From positions 183,157 to 247,156 of the forward strand of contig JAZOMZ010000002.1 of NCBI GenBank assembly GCA_045654205.1: a stretch of 64,000 nucleotides of DNA. Reading direction: 5' to 3'. Below are positions 51,747-59,656 of this stretch, in pieces. This DNA is from Enterocola sp045654205 (lineage in GTDB: Bacteria; Bacteroidota; Bacteroidia; Bacteroidales; Paludibacteraceae). The notes under the pieces were generated by a model that had not been told where the DNA came from, did not search any database, and worked only from the letters and a program-made list of their open reading frames with translations. Numbering within the stretch: the stretch's first letter is position 1; every line of letters begins with the position of its first letter. A program made the translations under genes and the position numbers.

Positions 51747-54503
51747 ATGGAATATAATTTTAAAAGTATTGAACAAAAATGGCAATCATATTGGAAAGAA
51801 AATGCCATTTACAAAGTTGAAACAAACAAAAGTAAACCAAAATTCTATGTATTGGATATGTTCCCATATCCATCAGGTGCAGGCCTACACGTAGGTCACC
51901 CACTTGGATACATAGCTTCAGATATTTATAGCCGTTATAAAAGACTTCAAGGCTTCAACGTGCTTCACCCAATGGGTTATGACGCATACGGTCTACCAGC
52001 AGAGCAATATGCTATCCAAACAGGTCAGCACCCAGAAATTACTACCAAGAAAAACATCAATCGCTATCGCGAACAATTGGATAAAATAGGTTTCTGCTAC
52101 GATTGGGACAGAGAAATCAAAACTTGTGACCCAGAATACTATAAATGGACACAATGGGCGTTCATTAAGATGTTCGACAGCTGGTATTGCCAAAGAGCAG
52201 ACGCTGCAAAACCTATTAGCATGCTTGTTGATATTTTCAACGAACAAGGTAATGCAAAAGTAAAAGCTGCTTGCACAGAAACTCCTATTTTCACAGCAGA
52301 GCAGTGGAAAAGCTACGACGAGAAAAAACAACAAGAAATCTTGATGAACTATCGTATAGCATACCTAGCAGACATTAGTGTAAACTGGTGTCCACAACTA
52401 GGCACTGTGCTTGCAAACGACGAAGTAAGCGAAGGTCTTTCTGTTCGTGGCGGTTTCCCAGTAGAACAAAAAGTAATGCGTCAATGGAGCTTACGTGTAA
52501 GTGCTTACGCACAACGTCTTCTTGACGGACTAGATAAAATAGACTGGACAGATTCACTTAAAGAAACCCAAAGAAACTGGATTGGCAGAAGTGAAGGTGC
52601 AGAAATGGACTTTGCTATAGCAGATAGCGACATCACCATGACTGTGTTTACCACACGTGCCGATACCACATTTGGTGTTACCTTTATGGTGCTTGCTCCA
52701 GAAAGTGACTACGTAAAACAAATTACCACAGCAGAGCAAAAAGCTGAAGTAGAAGCATACCTAGACGCAGTAAAACGCCGTACAGAACGTGAACGTATTT
52801 CTGACAGAAAAGTGAGCGGTGTATTCTCAGGTGCTTATGCTATAAACCCATTCACTGGCGACAAAATTCCAGTATGGATTTCAGACTATGTATTAGCAGG
52901 ATATGGTACAGGCGCTATTATGGCTGTGCCAGCACACGATAGCCGCGACTACGCTTTCGCTAAACACTTCAATCTTCCTATCATTCCAGTAATCGAAGGT
53001 TGCGACGTGAGCGAAGAAAGTTTCGATGCTAAAGACGGCATTATGTGCAACTCTGGCTTCCTAAACGGCCTACAAGTGAAAGAAGCTATTGCAAAAGCAA
53101 AAGTTTATATCGCAGAAAAAGGTATAGGTAAAGTAAAAGTAAACTATCGTCTTCGCGACGCTATTTTCTCTCGTCAACGTTATTGGGGCGAACCATTCCC
53201 AGTATATTACAAAGAAGGAATGCCTTATACACTAGACGTAGAAAAACTTCCACTTCTACTTCCAGAAATTAGCACATATCTACCTACCGAAACAGGTGAA
53301 CCACCACTAGGACGTGCAGAAAATTGGAAAACAGAAGAAGGCTACCAACTAGAACTTAACACTATGCCAGGTTTTGCAGGTTCATCTGCATACTACCTAC
53401 GCTATATGGACCCACGCAACAACGATGCACTAGTGAGCACAGAAGCTAATGAATATTGGCAAAACGTGGACCTTTACATCGGTGGTACAGAACACGCTAC
53501 TGGTCACCTTATCTATAGCCGTTTCTGGAACAAGTTCTTATTTGACCTAGGCCTAATTTGCAAAGACGAACCATTCCAAAAACTTATCAACCAAGGTATG
53601 ATTCAAGGTCGTTCAAACTTTGTTTATCGTGTTATTGGCACAAACCAATTCGTATCACTAGGCTTAAAAGACCAATACAAAACACAAGAAATTCACGTAG
53701 ACGTAAACATTGTATCAAACGACATTCTAGACCTAGACAAATTCCGCGCATGGATGCCAGACTTTGCTAACGCAGAATTCATCCTAGAAGATGGCAAATA
53801 TATCTGCGGATGGGCAGTAGAAAAAATGTCTAAATCTATGTTCAACGTAGTTAACCCAGACGATATTGTAGAAAACTACGGTGCAGATACACTACGTCTT
53901 TACGAAATGTTCCTTGGACCACTAGAACAATCTAAACCATGGGACACAAACGGCATTGACGGTGTTCACCGCTTTATCAAACGTCTATGGGGATTATTCT
54001 ATAAAGGTGATGACGTGAACGTATCAGATGCAGAACCTACTGCAGAAGAATACAAAACACTTCACAAAACTATTAAGAAAGTAACAAGTGATATTGAAAA
54101 CTTCTCATTCAACACCGCAATTTCTGCATTTATGATTTGCGTGAATGAGTTAAACTCTGCAAAATGCAACAAACGTGCCATCCTAGAACCACTTATAGTT
54201 CTACTAGCACCATTTGCACCACACGTGGCAGAAGAACTTTATCACATACTTGGCAACGACACCACAGTTTGCGATGCTGCTTATCCTAAACACGATGAAA
54301 AATACTTAGCAGAAAACACTGTTAAATATCCTATTTCATTCAATGGTAAAGTACGTTTCACTCTAGAACTTGCAGCAGACTTAAATCCAAAACAAGTGGA
54401 AGAAATTGCACTTGCAAACGAACAAACTGCAAAATACCTAGATGGCAAATCTATCAAGAAGGTAATCGTTGTTCCAAAGAAAATTGTTAATATCGTAATT
54501 TAA
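51747..54503 (+). CDS. leuS: Leucyl-tRNA synthetase
   Basis: This 918-aa class I synthetase has the HIGH motif in MFPYPSGAGLHVGHPLGY, the KMSKS loop in AVEKMSKSMFNVV, an intact CP1 editing domain (MTVFTTRADTTFGVTF, GAIMAVPAHDSRDYAFA with the Asp used in editing), and the leucyl-specific block YIGGTEHATGHLIYSRFW. Its length fits bacterial LeuRS with full anticodon and C-terminal domains. Its codon use is highly biased, as expected of a translation gene. Confidence 0.97.
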   Translation: MEYNFKSIEQKWQSYWKENAIYKVETNKSKPKFYVLDMFPYPSGAGLHVGHPLGYIASDIYSRYKRLQGFNVLHPMGYDAYGLPAEQYAIQTGQHPEITTKKNINRYREQLDKIGFCYDWDREIKTCDPEYYKWTQWAFIKMFDSWYCQRADAAKPISMLVDIFNEQGNAKVKAACTETPIFTAEQWKSYDEKKQQEILMNYRIAYLADISVNWCPQLGTVLANDEVSEGLSVRGGFPVEQKVMRQWSLRVSAYAQRLLDGLDKIDWTDSLKETQRNWIGRSEGAEMDFAIADSDITMTVFTTRADTTFGVTFMVLAPESDYVKQITTAEQKAEVEAYLDAVKRRTERERISDRKVSGVFSGAYAINPFTGDKIPVWISDYVLAGYGTGAIMAVPAHDSRDYAFAKHFNLPIIPVIEGCDVSEESFDAKDGIMCNSGFLNGLQVKEAIAKAKVYIAEKGIGKVKVNYRLRDAIFSRQRYWGEPFPVYYKEGMPYTLDVEKLPLLLPEISTYLPTETGEPPLGRAENWKTEEGYQLELNTMPGFAGSSAYYLRYMDPRNNDALVSTEANEYWQNVDLYIGGTEHATGHLIYSRFWNKFLFDLGLICKDEPFQKLINQGMIQGRSNFVYRVIGTNQFVSLGLKDQYKTQEIHVDVNIVSNDILDLDKFRAWMPDFANAEFILEDGKYICGWAVEKMSKSMFNVVNPDDIVENYGADTLRLYEMFLGPLEQSKPWDTNGIDGVHRFIKRLWGLFYKGDDVNVSDAEPTAEEYKTLHKTIKKVTSDIENFSFNTAISAFMICVNELNSAKCNKRAILEPLIVLLAPFAPHVAEELYHILGNDTTVCDAAYPKHDEKYLAENTVKYPISFNGKVRFTLELAADLNPKQVEEIALANEQTAKYLDGKSIKKVIVVPKKIVNIVI

Positions 54504-54507
54504 GGAT

Positions 54508-54541
54508 TCGGTCACTGAGCCTGTCGACGTGTTGTTGACCG
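54508..54541. repeat. Palindromic repeat, family D copy 1
   Basis: GGATTCGGTCACTGAGCCTG with CGGTCA pairing to a later TGACCG. The core (GAGCcTGTCGA) is the complement of the TCGACAAGCTC motif found in copies 2 and 3. It lies right after leuS. Confidence 0.55.
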
Positions 54542-54582
54542 ATAGGGAAAAAGTGCCAGAATTCTTAAATATAGTTTATAAT

Positions 54583-54619
54583 TTAGTCGGGGGTTTCGAC
54601 AAGCTCAACCACCGACTAA
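54583..54619. repeat. Palindromic repeat, family D copy 2
   Basis: TTAGTCGG/CCGACTAA arms around the TTTCGACAAGCTCAA core, upstream of the flippase start. Confidence 0.65.
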
Positions 54620-54638
54620 ACAACTAAACAACTATTCC

Positions 54639-56075
54639 GTGAGTGAAAATCTAAAACATAAAATGCTTGGTGCCCTTGCTTGGAGCTCTGTAGATAGAGT
54701 TGCCCAGCAAGGGACTCAAGCTATTATAGGCATTATTCTTGCCCGCCTACTCTCACCATCCGACTATGGACTAATGGGAGTGGTAATGATTTTCACCGCA
54801 CTTTCCTACATACTGGTAGAAGGTGGGTTCACTGCTTCTCTAGTAAGAACCAAAGAAATCACAAAAGAACACACCAATACAGTTTTCTATTCAAATCTGG
54901 CTGTTTCTATAAGTTTATACATTATATTCTTTGTTTCAGCTCCACTTATAGCTAGTTTCTTCTCACAAGAAGGACTTACTCCACTCATAAGAGTAACAAA
55001 CCTTGCCCTTATATTCAACTCCCTATACATTGTCCCATACGGCCTAATAGAAAGGGAATTAAACTTCAAAAAACTAGCCAAAATAAACATTATTAGCACC
55101 ACACTTAGTGGTCTCTTAGGAGTTGCATCTGCTTATTATAACGTAGGAGTTTGGGCGCTAGTTATCCAACAAACTTCTTACCACCTAATACGCTGCATCT
55201 GCTTCTACATTTGGCAACGTTGGCTACCTAGCCTTATTTTCTCAAAAAAAATATTCAAAGAATACGCTTCATTTAGTGTACACATCCTTTCTTCTAATAT
55301 ATTGAATATATTTTTCAATAATATTTACACCTTCTTGCTGGGTAAATTCTACTCTGTAAAACAACTAGGATATTACACCCACGCCAATAAAATGGCAGAA
55401 ACAGCAAACTTCACTTTCAGTGCCATATTTGGTAAAACCAGTTATAATCTGTTCGCCAAAATACATGACGAAAGCGAAAGATTAATCTATGCCATGAGGC
55501 AAATGATACAAAAATCATCACTGATAATAATTCCTACAACAATATTCCTAATATTTGCTGCAAAACCATTATTCCTAACACTTTTTGGGGAAAAATGGCT
55601 CGCTTCTGTTCCATATTTTCAGCTTATTTGCATTGCGAACCTATTTAATATAGTTTATCTGATAAACAATTATGCATTAAACTCTGTAGGGAAGTCAAAA
55701 TTAAGCCTTAAAGTGGAAATAATAAAAAGATGTCTGATACTAATTTCAGTCTTATTATGCTTTAATTTTGGAGTAATGGAACTAATGATTGGTTATGCAG
55801 TATCATGTTTGATGTCATGGTTTATTTCACTACTTCAAGTAAATAAAACCATTGGTCTTAAAATAAGTGACCAATTAAAAGACGTTGCACCTATCATGAT
55901 TTGGAGTATAATAATATGCTATTTAGGCTATCTATTTGGATTGTTTACGGACAACATTTATTATAAACTAATAATACAAGGCACCGTAAGTTTAGGCCTA
56001 TACATAGGTGTAATATCTATTTTCTACAGAGAATTGTGGAATTACGTTATAAAATTCCTAAAAATGAAGAAATAA
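54639..56075 (+). CDS. Polysaccharide/lipid-linked oligosaccharide flippase (Wzx/MATE-like)
   Basis: This 478-aa integral membrane protein has about 12-14 hydrophobic segments. The N-terminal signature LGALAWSSVDRVAQQGTQAIIGIILARLLSPSDYGLMGVVMIF is typical of the polysaccharide biosynthesis (Wzx/RfbX-like) family. It flips undecaprenyl-linked glycans for O-antigen, capsule or exopolysaccharide. The start is GTG at 54639 (GTGAGTGAAAAT). It converges with a GT4 glycosyltransferase, probably of the same pathway. Confidence 0.88.
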   Translation: MSENLKHKMLGALAWSSVDRVAQQGTQAIIGIILARLLSPSDYGLMGVVMIFTALSYILVEGGFTASLVRTKEITKEHTNTVFYSNLAVSISLYIIFFVSAPLIASFFSQEGLTPLIRVTNLALIFNSLYIVPYGLIERELNFKKLAKINIISTTLSGLLGVASAYYNVGVWALVIQQTSYHLIRCICFYIWQRWLPSLIFSKKIFKEYASFSVHILSSNILNIFFNNIYTFLLGKFYSVKQLGYYTHANKMAETANFTFSAIFGKTSYNLFAKIHDESERLIYAMRQMIQKSSLIIIPTTIFLIFAAKPLFLTLFGEKWLASVPYFQLICIANLFNIVYLINNYALNSVGKSKLSLKVEIIKRCLILISVLLCFNFGVMELMIGYAVSCLMSWFISLLQVNKTIGLKISDQLKDVAPIMIWSIIICYLGYLFGLFTDNIYYKLIIQGTVSLGLYIGVISIFYRELWNYVIKFLKMKK

Positions 56076-56077
56076 AA

Positions 56078-57337
56078 CTACAAAAGTGAGGCAATTTTAC
56101 CAGCTAACGCCTTACGAGAATAGTTTTTATAATTATCGTTGCCTAAATAAGTCATAGCCAAAAACTTATCCAAACTAAAACCTTTTGTATAACACTCACC
56201 CGCTTCACATTCTTTGATGAGTTTCATAGCATCACCATTTTCTGGACCAAAAAGAAGAATCATCCTTTCCGATGCTAGATATTCAAATAGTTTACCTGTT
56301 AGGATACCCTCGTTGTTTGGCACATTAGGGATAAAAAGAAGCAGTGCTTCAGCTCTGCGCATATAAGCGATAGCCTCTGCGTGCGACACATACGGTATAA
56401 ACTCCGTTTGCACACACCAAGACTCAATCTCACGCTTAATATCTTCTGAAACCACCCCTACAAATCGAAGCATTATGTCTTTACGTCCACTAACGAGAGT
56501 TTTAAGTGGAACTAAATCATACTGCGGAGCCATCACTCCTACGTAAGTTAAATAGTGAGGAGTTAGGAGTGAGGAGTTAGGAGTTATTTTTTCTTTCTTA
56601 TTTATTATAGTTGAATTAATAAAGTCCTTTGTATCATAACCATTAGGGACGACAGAAATCTTTTCTGCCACATCTGCTTTTTCTGCAAACAGACGTTTAC
56701 ACTCTTCGCTTACCGTAATAATGCAGTCTGCACCAGAAAGCACAGAACTTTCATAGGCTGCATTGCGCTTTTTTGCCCAACTTGTTTGATAAAGGTCTTC
56801 GTTATAATAAATATCAGTCCAAGGGTCACGAAGGTCTGCCACCCATTTTATGCGCGGATATAGGCGTTTAAGTTCCAGACCTATTAGCTGAGTAGAATGC
56901 GGTGGAGATGTGGTAATAATAGTTTCTATACCCTCTTGTTCTATTATCTGCATTGCCTTTGCTAGTGCAAATTTGTTCCAACCTCTACGAGGGTCTGGCA
57001 AAAAGAAATTGCCACGAATAAAGCGTGAAATCTTTTGTAATAGTGTTGGATTTGGTTCATTTGCAAAGCCACCATATGGTACTTGCTTTTGAGGAGAGAC
57101 CTTTTTATATATAGAGAGAATCTCTTTTGTTTTAGTCTTATAAACCTTTACAAAGTCTGGTACTTCATTACATAAACTCTCGTCTATTTGTGGATATGAA
57201 GCCACCTGAGGATCTACTGTAAGCACTATAGTTTCTACTCCAAACTCAGGTAGATACTTAATAGTTTTGAGCCAACGTTGTACCCCAGCCCCACCACTAG
57301 GCGGAAAATAATATGTTATAAGAAGTACTTTTTTCAC
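56078..57337 (-). CDS. Family 4 glycosyltransferase with an in-frame repeat insertion
   Basis: It is read from a GTG at 57337 (VKKVLLITYYFPPSGGAGVQRWLK), 419 aa. The upstream in-frame codons cover a promoter and a terminator, so they are not coding. The acceptor domain is N-terminal, and the GT4 nucleotide-sugar region holds ISVVPNGYDTKDF and a tail with NVPNNEGILTGKLFEYLASERMILLF (the E of EX7E-like contacts). Between NKKEK and YLTYVG lies an insert ITPNSSLLTPH encoded by a dispersed repeat. It transfers sugars in surface glycan synthesis; the donor is unknown. Confidence 0.85.
   Translation of the reverse strand: MKKVLLITYYFPPSGGAGVQRWLKTIKYLPEFGVETIVLTVDPQVASYPQIDESLCNEVPDFVKVYKTKTKEILSIYKKVSPQKQVPYGGFANEPNPTLLQKISRFIRGNFFLPDPRRGWNKFALAKAMQIIEQEGIETIITTSPPHSTQLIGLELKRLYPRIKWVADLRDPWTDIYYNEDLYQTSWAKKRNAAYESSVLSGADCIITVSEECKRLFAEKADVAEKISVVPNGYDTKDFINSTIINKKEKITPNSSLLTPHYLTYVGVMAPQYDLVPLKTLVSGRKDIMLRFVGVVSEDIKREIESWCVQTEFIPYVSHAEAIAYMRRAEALLLFIPNVPNNEGILTGKLFEYLASERMILLFGPENGDAMKLIKECEAGECYTKGFSLDKFLAMTYLGNDNYKNYSRKALAGKIASLL
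56553..56585 (-). repeat. Tandem CTAACTCCTCACTC-type repeat inside the glycosyltransferase
   Basis: Three near-tandem units of the AACTCC-TAACTCCTCACT type inside the coding frame. Arms of family A copy 1 (14246-14353) carry the same sequence type. Confidence 0.7.
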
Positions 57338-57377
57338 AAAATATAATTTCTCTTGAAGCAATACAAAATTAATAAAA

Positions 57378-57409
57378 AAAAGTCGCAAACCAAATGGTCT
57401 GCGACTTTT
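57378..57409. terminator. Bidirectional terminator upstream of the glycosyltransferase
   Basis: AAAAGTCGCA/TGCGACTTTT with an inner ACC/GGT. It isolates the glycosyltransferase gene from the upstream secreted-protein gene. Confidence 0.75.
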
Positions 57410-57447
57410 ATATTTTAAATCTATTCCTAAAATTTTATTTTAGAAGA

Positions 57448-57535
57448 GTGATTTTTAGGCGTCACGAAGTCTGAGAAACCGGAGTGTACATGGGGTACTC
57501 GAGGATTTCGAAGACTAGGGCAACGTGAAAATCAC
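57448..57535. repeat. Complex palindromic element with the CCGGAGTGTACAT...GGTACTCGAGGATTTC core
   Basis: GTGATTTT/AAAATCAC at the ends, nested AGTCT/AGACT and GAAA/TTTC steps, and a GC-richer core. I know similar cores as dispersed intergenic elements in unrelated bacteria. It stands 18 nt beyond the stop of the secreted-protein gene at 57553. Confidence 0.6.
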
Positions 57536-57552
57536 CTTATAAAATATAATTT

Positions 57553-58371
57553 TTAGTTGTTGAATACTTTTACAGCTTTACCAGAAGCATATTGAAGAAT
57601 TACAATACCTTTAGCGTCAGCAGCAACTGGTTTACCAGTGATGTCATAAGCAGCGATGATAGCGTCTTCTGCATCAACGTCTTCTAGGTCTGTAGTAGTA
57701 GCAGGAGTAGCAACTGCTTCTAGATAACCGTCAGCAGCATATAATGTGAAAGTAATATCATATGTACCGTCAGCATCAATAGTTAAAGATTGGTTACCTG
57801 AACCTGGAACTTCTTTAATACCCCAGTCACCATTAGCAGCAGCTTTATATTCATAGGCACCAGCAATCAAAGCAACACCTTTTTTAACTAATTCCCATTT
57901 GCCAGCAGATACTTCTGTCATTTGGTTTGCAGCTGAAGATGGAGACCATTCATCACCAAGTAAATCAGCAGGACCACAAATAGCCCAAGAAGTAATAACT
58001 ACGCTACCAAAAGGAACTGTAGATTTTAATACGATGTTAGCACCGTCGGTAGAGATAGTGATATCAGCTGTTGAAGCGATAGTAAATTTAACGTTATCTG
58101 TACCTTCATAACCAGGAGTACTTTGAGAAGCATCAACGTTGTAGATATTTAAACCAAAATCCCAAGTACCATCAGTTACTTTGAATTCATAAGTACCAGC
58201 AGGAACACCAGTAAAAGTAATAGTATTATCTACCATTTCTGAACCAGCTGCATCCCAGTATTTACCATCACACCATGGATTACCTGCTTTACCATTACCA
58301 GCTACATAAAAAGCTGCGTTAGCAGACATAGCAAGCATTAAACCTGCAACGAAAAGTAAAATTTTTTTCAT
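57553..58371 (-). CDS. Secreted protein with two X25/SusE-like beta domains and a T9SS type A sorting-like C-terminus
   Basis: This 272-aa protein has a signal peptide (to ANA). Two similar modules follow (AGNPWCDGKYWDAAGSEM... and ADLLGDEWSPSSAANQM...YEYKAAANGDWGI), whose pattern YEFKVTDGTWDFGLN / YEYKAAANGDWG matches pullulanase X25/SusE-like starch-associated domains. The last about 35 residues (AYDITGKPVAADAKGIVILQYASGKAVKVFNN) have the shape of a T9SS type A signal. It is probably exported and binds a polysaccharide such as starch. Confidence 0.72.
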   Translation of the reverse strand: MKKILLFVAGLMLAMSANAAFYVAGNGKAGNPWCDGKYWDAAGSEMVDNTITFTGVPAGTYEFKVTDGTWDFGLNIYNVDASQSTPGYEGTDNVKFTIASTADITISTDGANIVLKSTVPFGSVVITSWAICGPADLLGDEWSPSSAANQMTEVSAGKWELVKKGVALIAGAYEYKAAANGDWGIKEVPGSGNQSLTIDADGTYDITFTLYAADGYLEAVATPATTTDLEDVDAEDAIIAAYDITGKPVAADAKGIVILQYASGKAVKVFNN

Positions 58372-58441
58372 AATAAATAAAGTTTTTAGTTAAACAAATA
58401 AGTGAATTGTATTGATTTAAGTTATTTTTCTTTTTCATAAG

Positions 58442-58473
58442 GGTAATTTTAAGAGCGCGCTCTTAAAATTACC
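58442..58473. other. Perfect 32-bp palindrome with no loop
   Basis: GGTAATTTTAAGAGCG followed by its exact reverse complement. It overlaps the stop codon of the gene at 58469-59461. No T-run follows on either strand, so it is not a standard terminator. Confidence 0.7.
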
Positions 58474-59461
58474 ATGCTTTTATTTCATCGTATTGAGTAG
58501 CAAACCCTTGGAACTTAACTACACGTTTGTTTCCTGTTTCTACTGCTTCAGCACTATCTTTATAGTAATATAGATATTCAACTTTCTCACCTTCAAATGA
58601 AGTTGGAGCTACGTGGAATGTCCAGTTGTTGTTACCAGCATCTACCATTCTAGAATATTCCCAATTGTTGAAGTTACCAGAAACGTAAACTTCTGCTGTG
58701 CTACGAGGAACAGTAACATTTAGAGTCATATCACCCCAATATTCTACTTTGTCGTTTACTACACTACGAGCACCTAATGGACGGTGATTGAAACGATATT
58801 CAGATTGGTCGGTACGTGGACCCCATACATATAGGTAGTGAAGGTCTGCTGGAACATTTTTTAAAGTACCTGCAAAATGAGTTTCGTCTACTTTTTTAAG
58901 TTGAAGTTTAGCGTCTGCGTGTTTCCAATATAGAGGATCACCTTCTTTGCCAAATGTACCTGCAACCCAAACTTCTTTTGTTCCTGCTGGCACTTGAACA
59001 TTAAATTCAACTACACCATTGAATTTTTCTTTCTTTTTAGAATCTGCATATACAGCAACATATTTGTCATCAGTTTGGTAGTTGTTGTTTTTCAAAATAA
59101 CAAAGAGACCAGATACATGAGGAACTTCTTCGTCTGTTAAACCGAAATATGATTTAATGTTAGAAATGGTATAAGTAAGTGTACCATCAGATTTTTTGGT
59201 CCACATAAAGCTTCTGGTATTACATTTAGACCATTCTTGTTTTTCTTTAGCCCACTCACCGTTTTTATCTAATTCTAGACAAGTATAGATAAATACATCC
59301 TCGGTTTCCATCCATTTTTGATTCACATTAGGTGTATAGGTCAATACCAAAGCACCATTAGGGTTAGGAGTCTCTGGAGTAACTACCAATTCGCCTTCTG
59401 CAGCATTCATTGTCAATGCTGAGAGAACTAATCCCACAAATGCAATAAATAATTTTTTCAT
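58469..59461 (-). CDS. Secreted protein with beta-sandwich domains, SusE/CBM48-like
   Basis: This 330-aa protein has a signal peptide (to MNA). The first half (LVVTPETPNPNGALVLTYTPN, VFIYTCLELDKNGEWAK) resembles the SusF/SusE-type starch-binding tail. The second half holds two starch/AMPK-type sandwich segments (VQVPAGTKEVWVAGTF; VTVPRSTAEVYVSGNFNNWE). No T9SS tail is evident. Together with the neighbour at 57553, which also bears starch-type modules, it may form a surface glucan-binding pair. Promoter element TATCTTTG lies at 59489-59496. Confidence 0.7.
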   Translation of the reverse strand: MKKLFIAFVGLVLSALTMNAAEGELVVTPETPNPNGALVLTYTPNVNQKWMETEDVFIYTCLELDKNGEWAKEKQEWSKCNTRSFMWTKKSDGTLTYTISNIKSYFGLTDEEVPHVSGLFVILKNNNYQTDDKYVAVYADSKKKEKFNGVVEFNVQVPAGTKEVWVAGTFGKEGDPLYWKHADAKLQLKKVDETHFAGTLKNVPADLHYLYVWGPRTDQSEYRFNHRPLGARSVVNDKVEYWGDMTLNVTVPRSTAEVYVSGNFNNWEYSRMVDAGNNNWTFHVAPTSFEGEKVEYLYYYKDSAEAVETGNKRVVKFQGFATQYDEIKAW

Positions 59462-59608
59462 ACTTCTACATTTTAAGTTTACTTATTACAAAGATAAGGC
59501 ATTTTTTTTAATCTAGATACGTTTCACCCAATATTTTTAAAACGATTGCACCTAAAACCACTTTTTTTAACATATCAATGGTATTTTTTAGGAAAATAGC
59601 ATAAAAAA

Positions 59609-59643
59609 AATGCGGGCACCTCGACAAGCTCAGTGACCGCATT
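59609..59643 (-). terminator. Family D palindrome copy 3 acting as the carB terminator
   Basis: AATGCGG/CCGCATT arms around the core TCGACAAGCTCAGTGA. On the minus strand it is followed by a T8 run just after the carB stop. Confidence 0.7.
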
Positions 59644-59656
59644 AGGTTAAAATCGC

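Noticed and set aside
54487..54640. A short gene between leuS and the flippase
   Set aside because: Only family D palindromes are seen; no open frame with a start signal.
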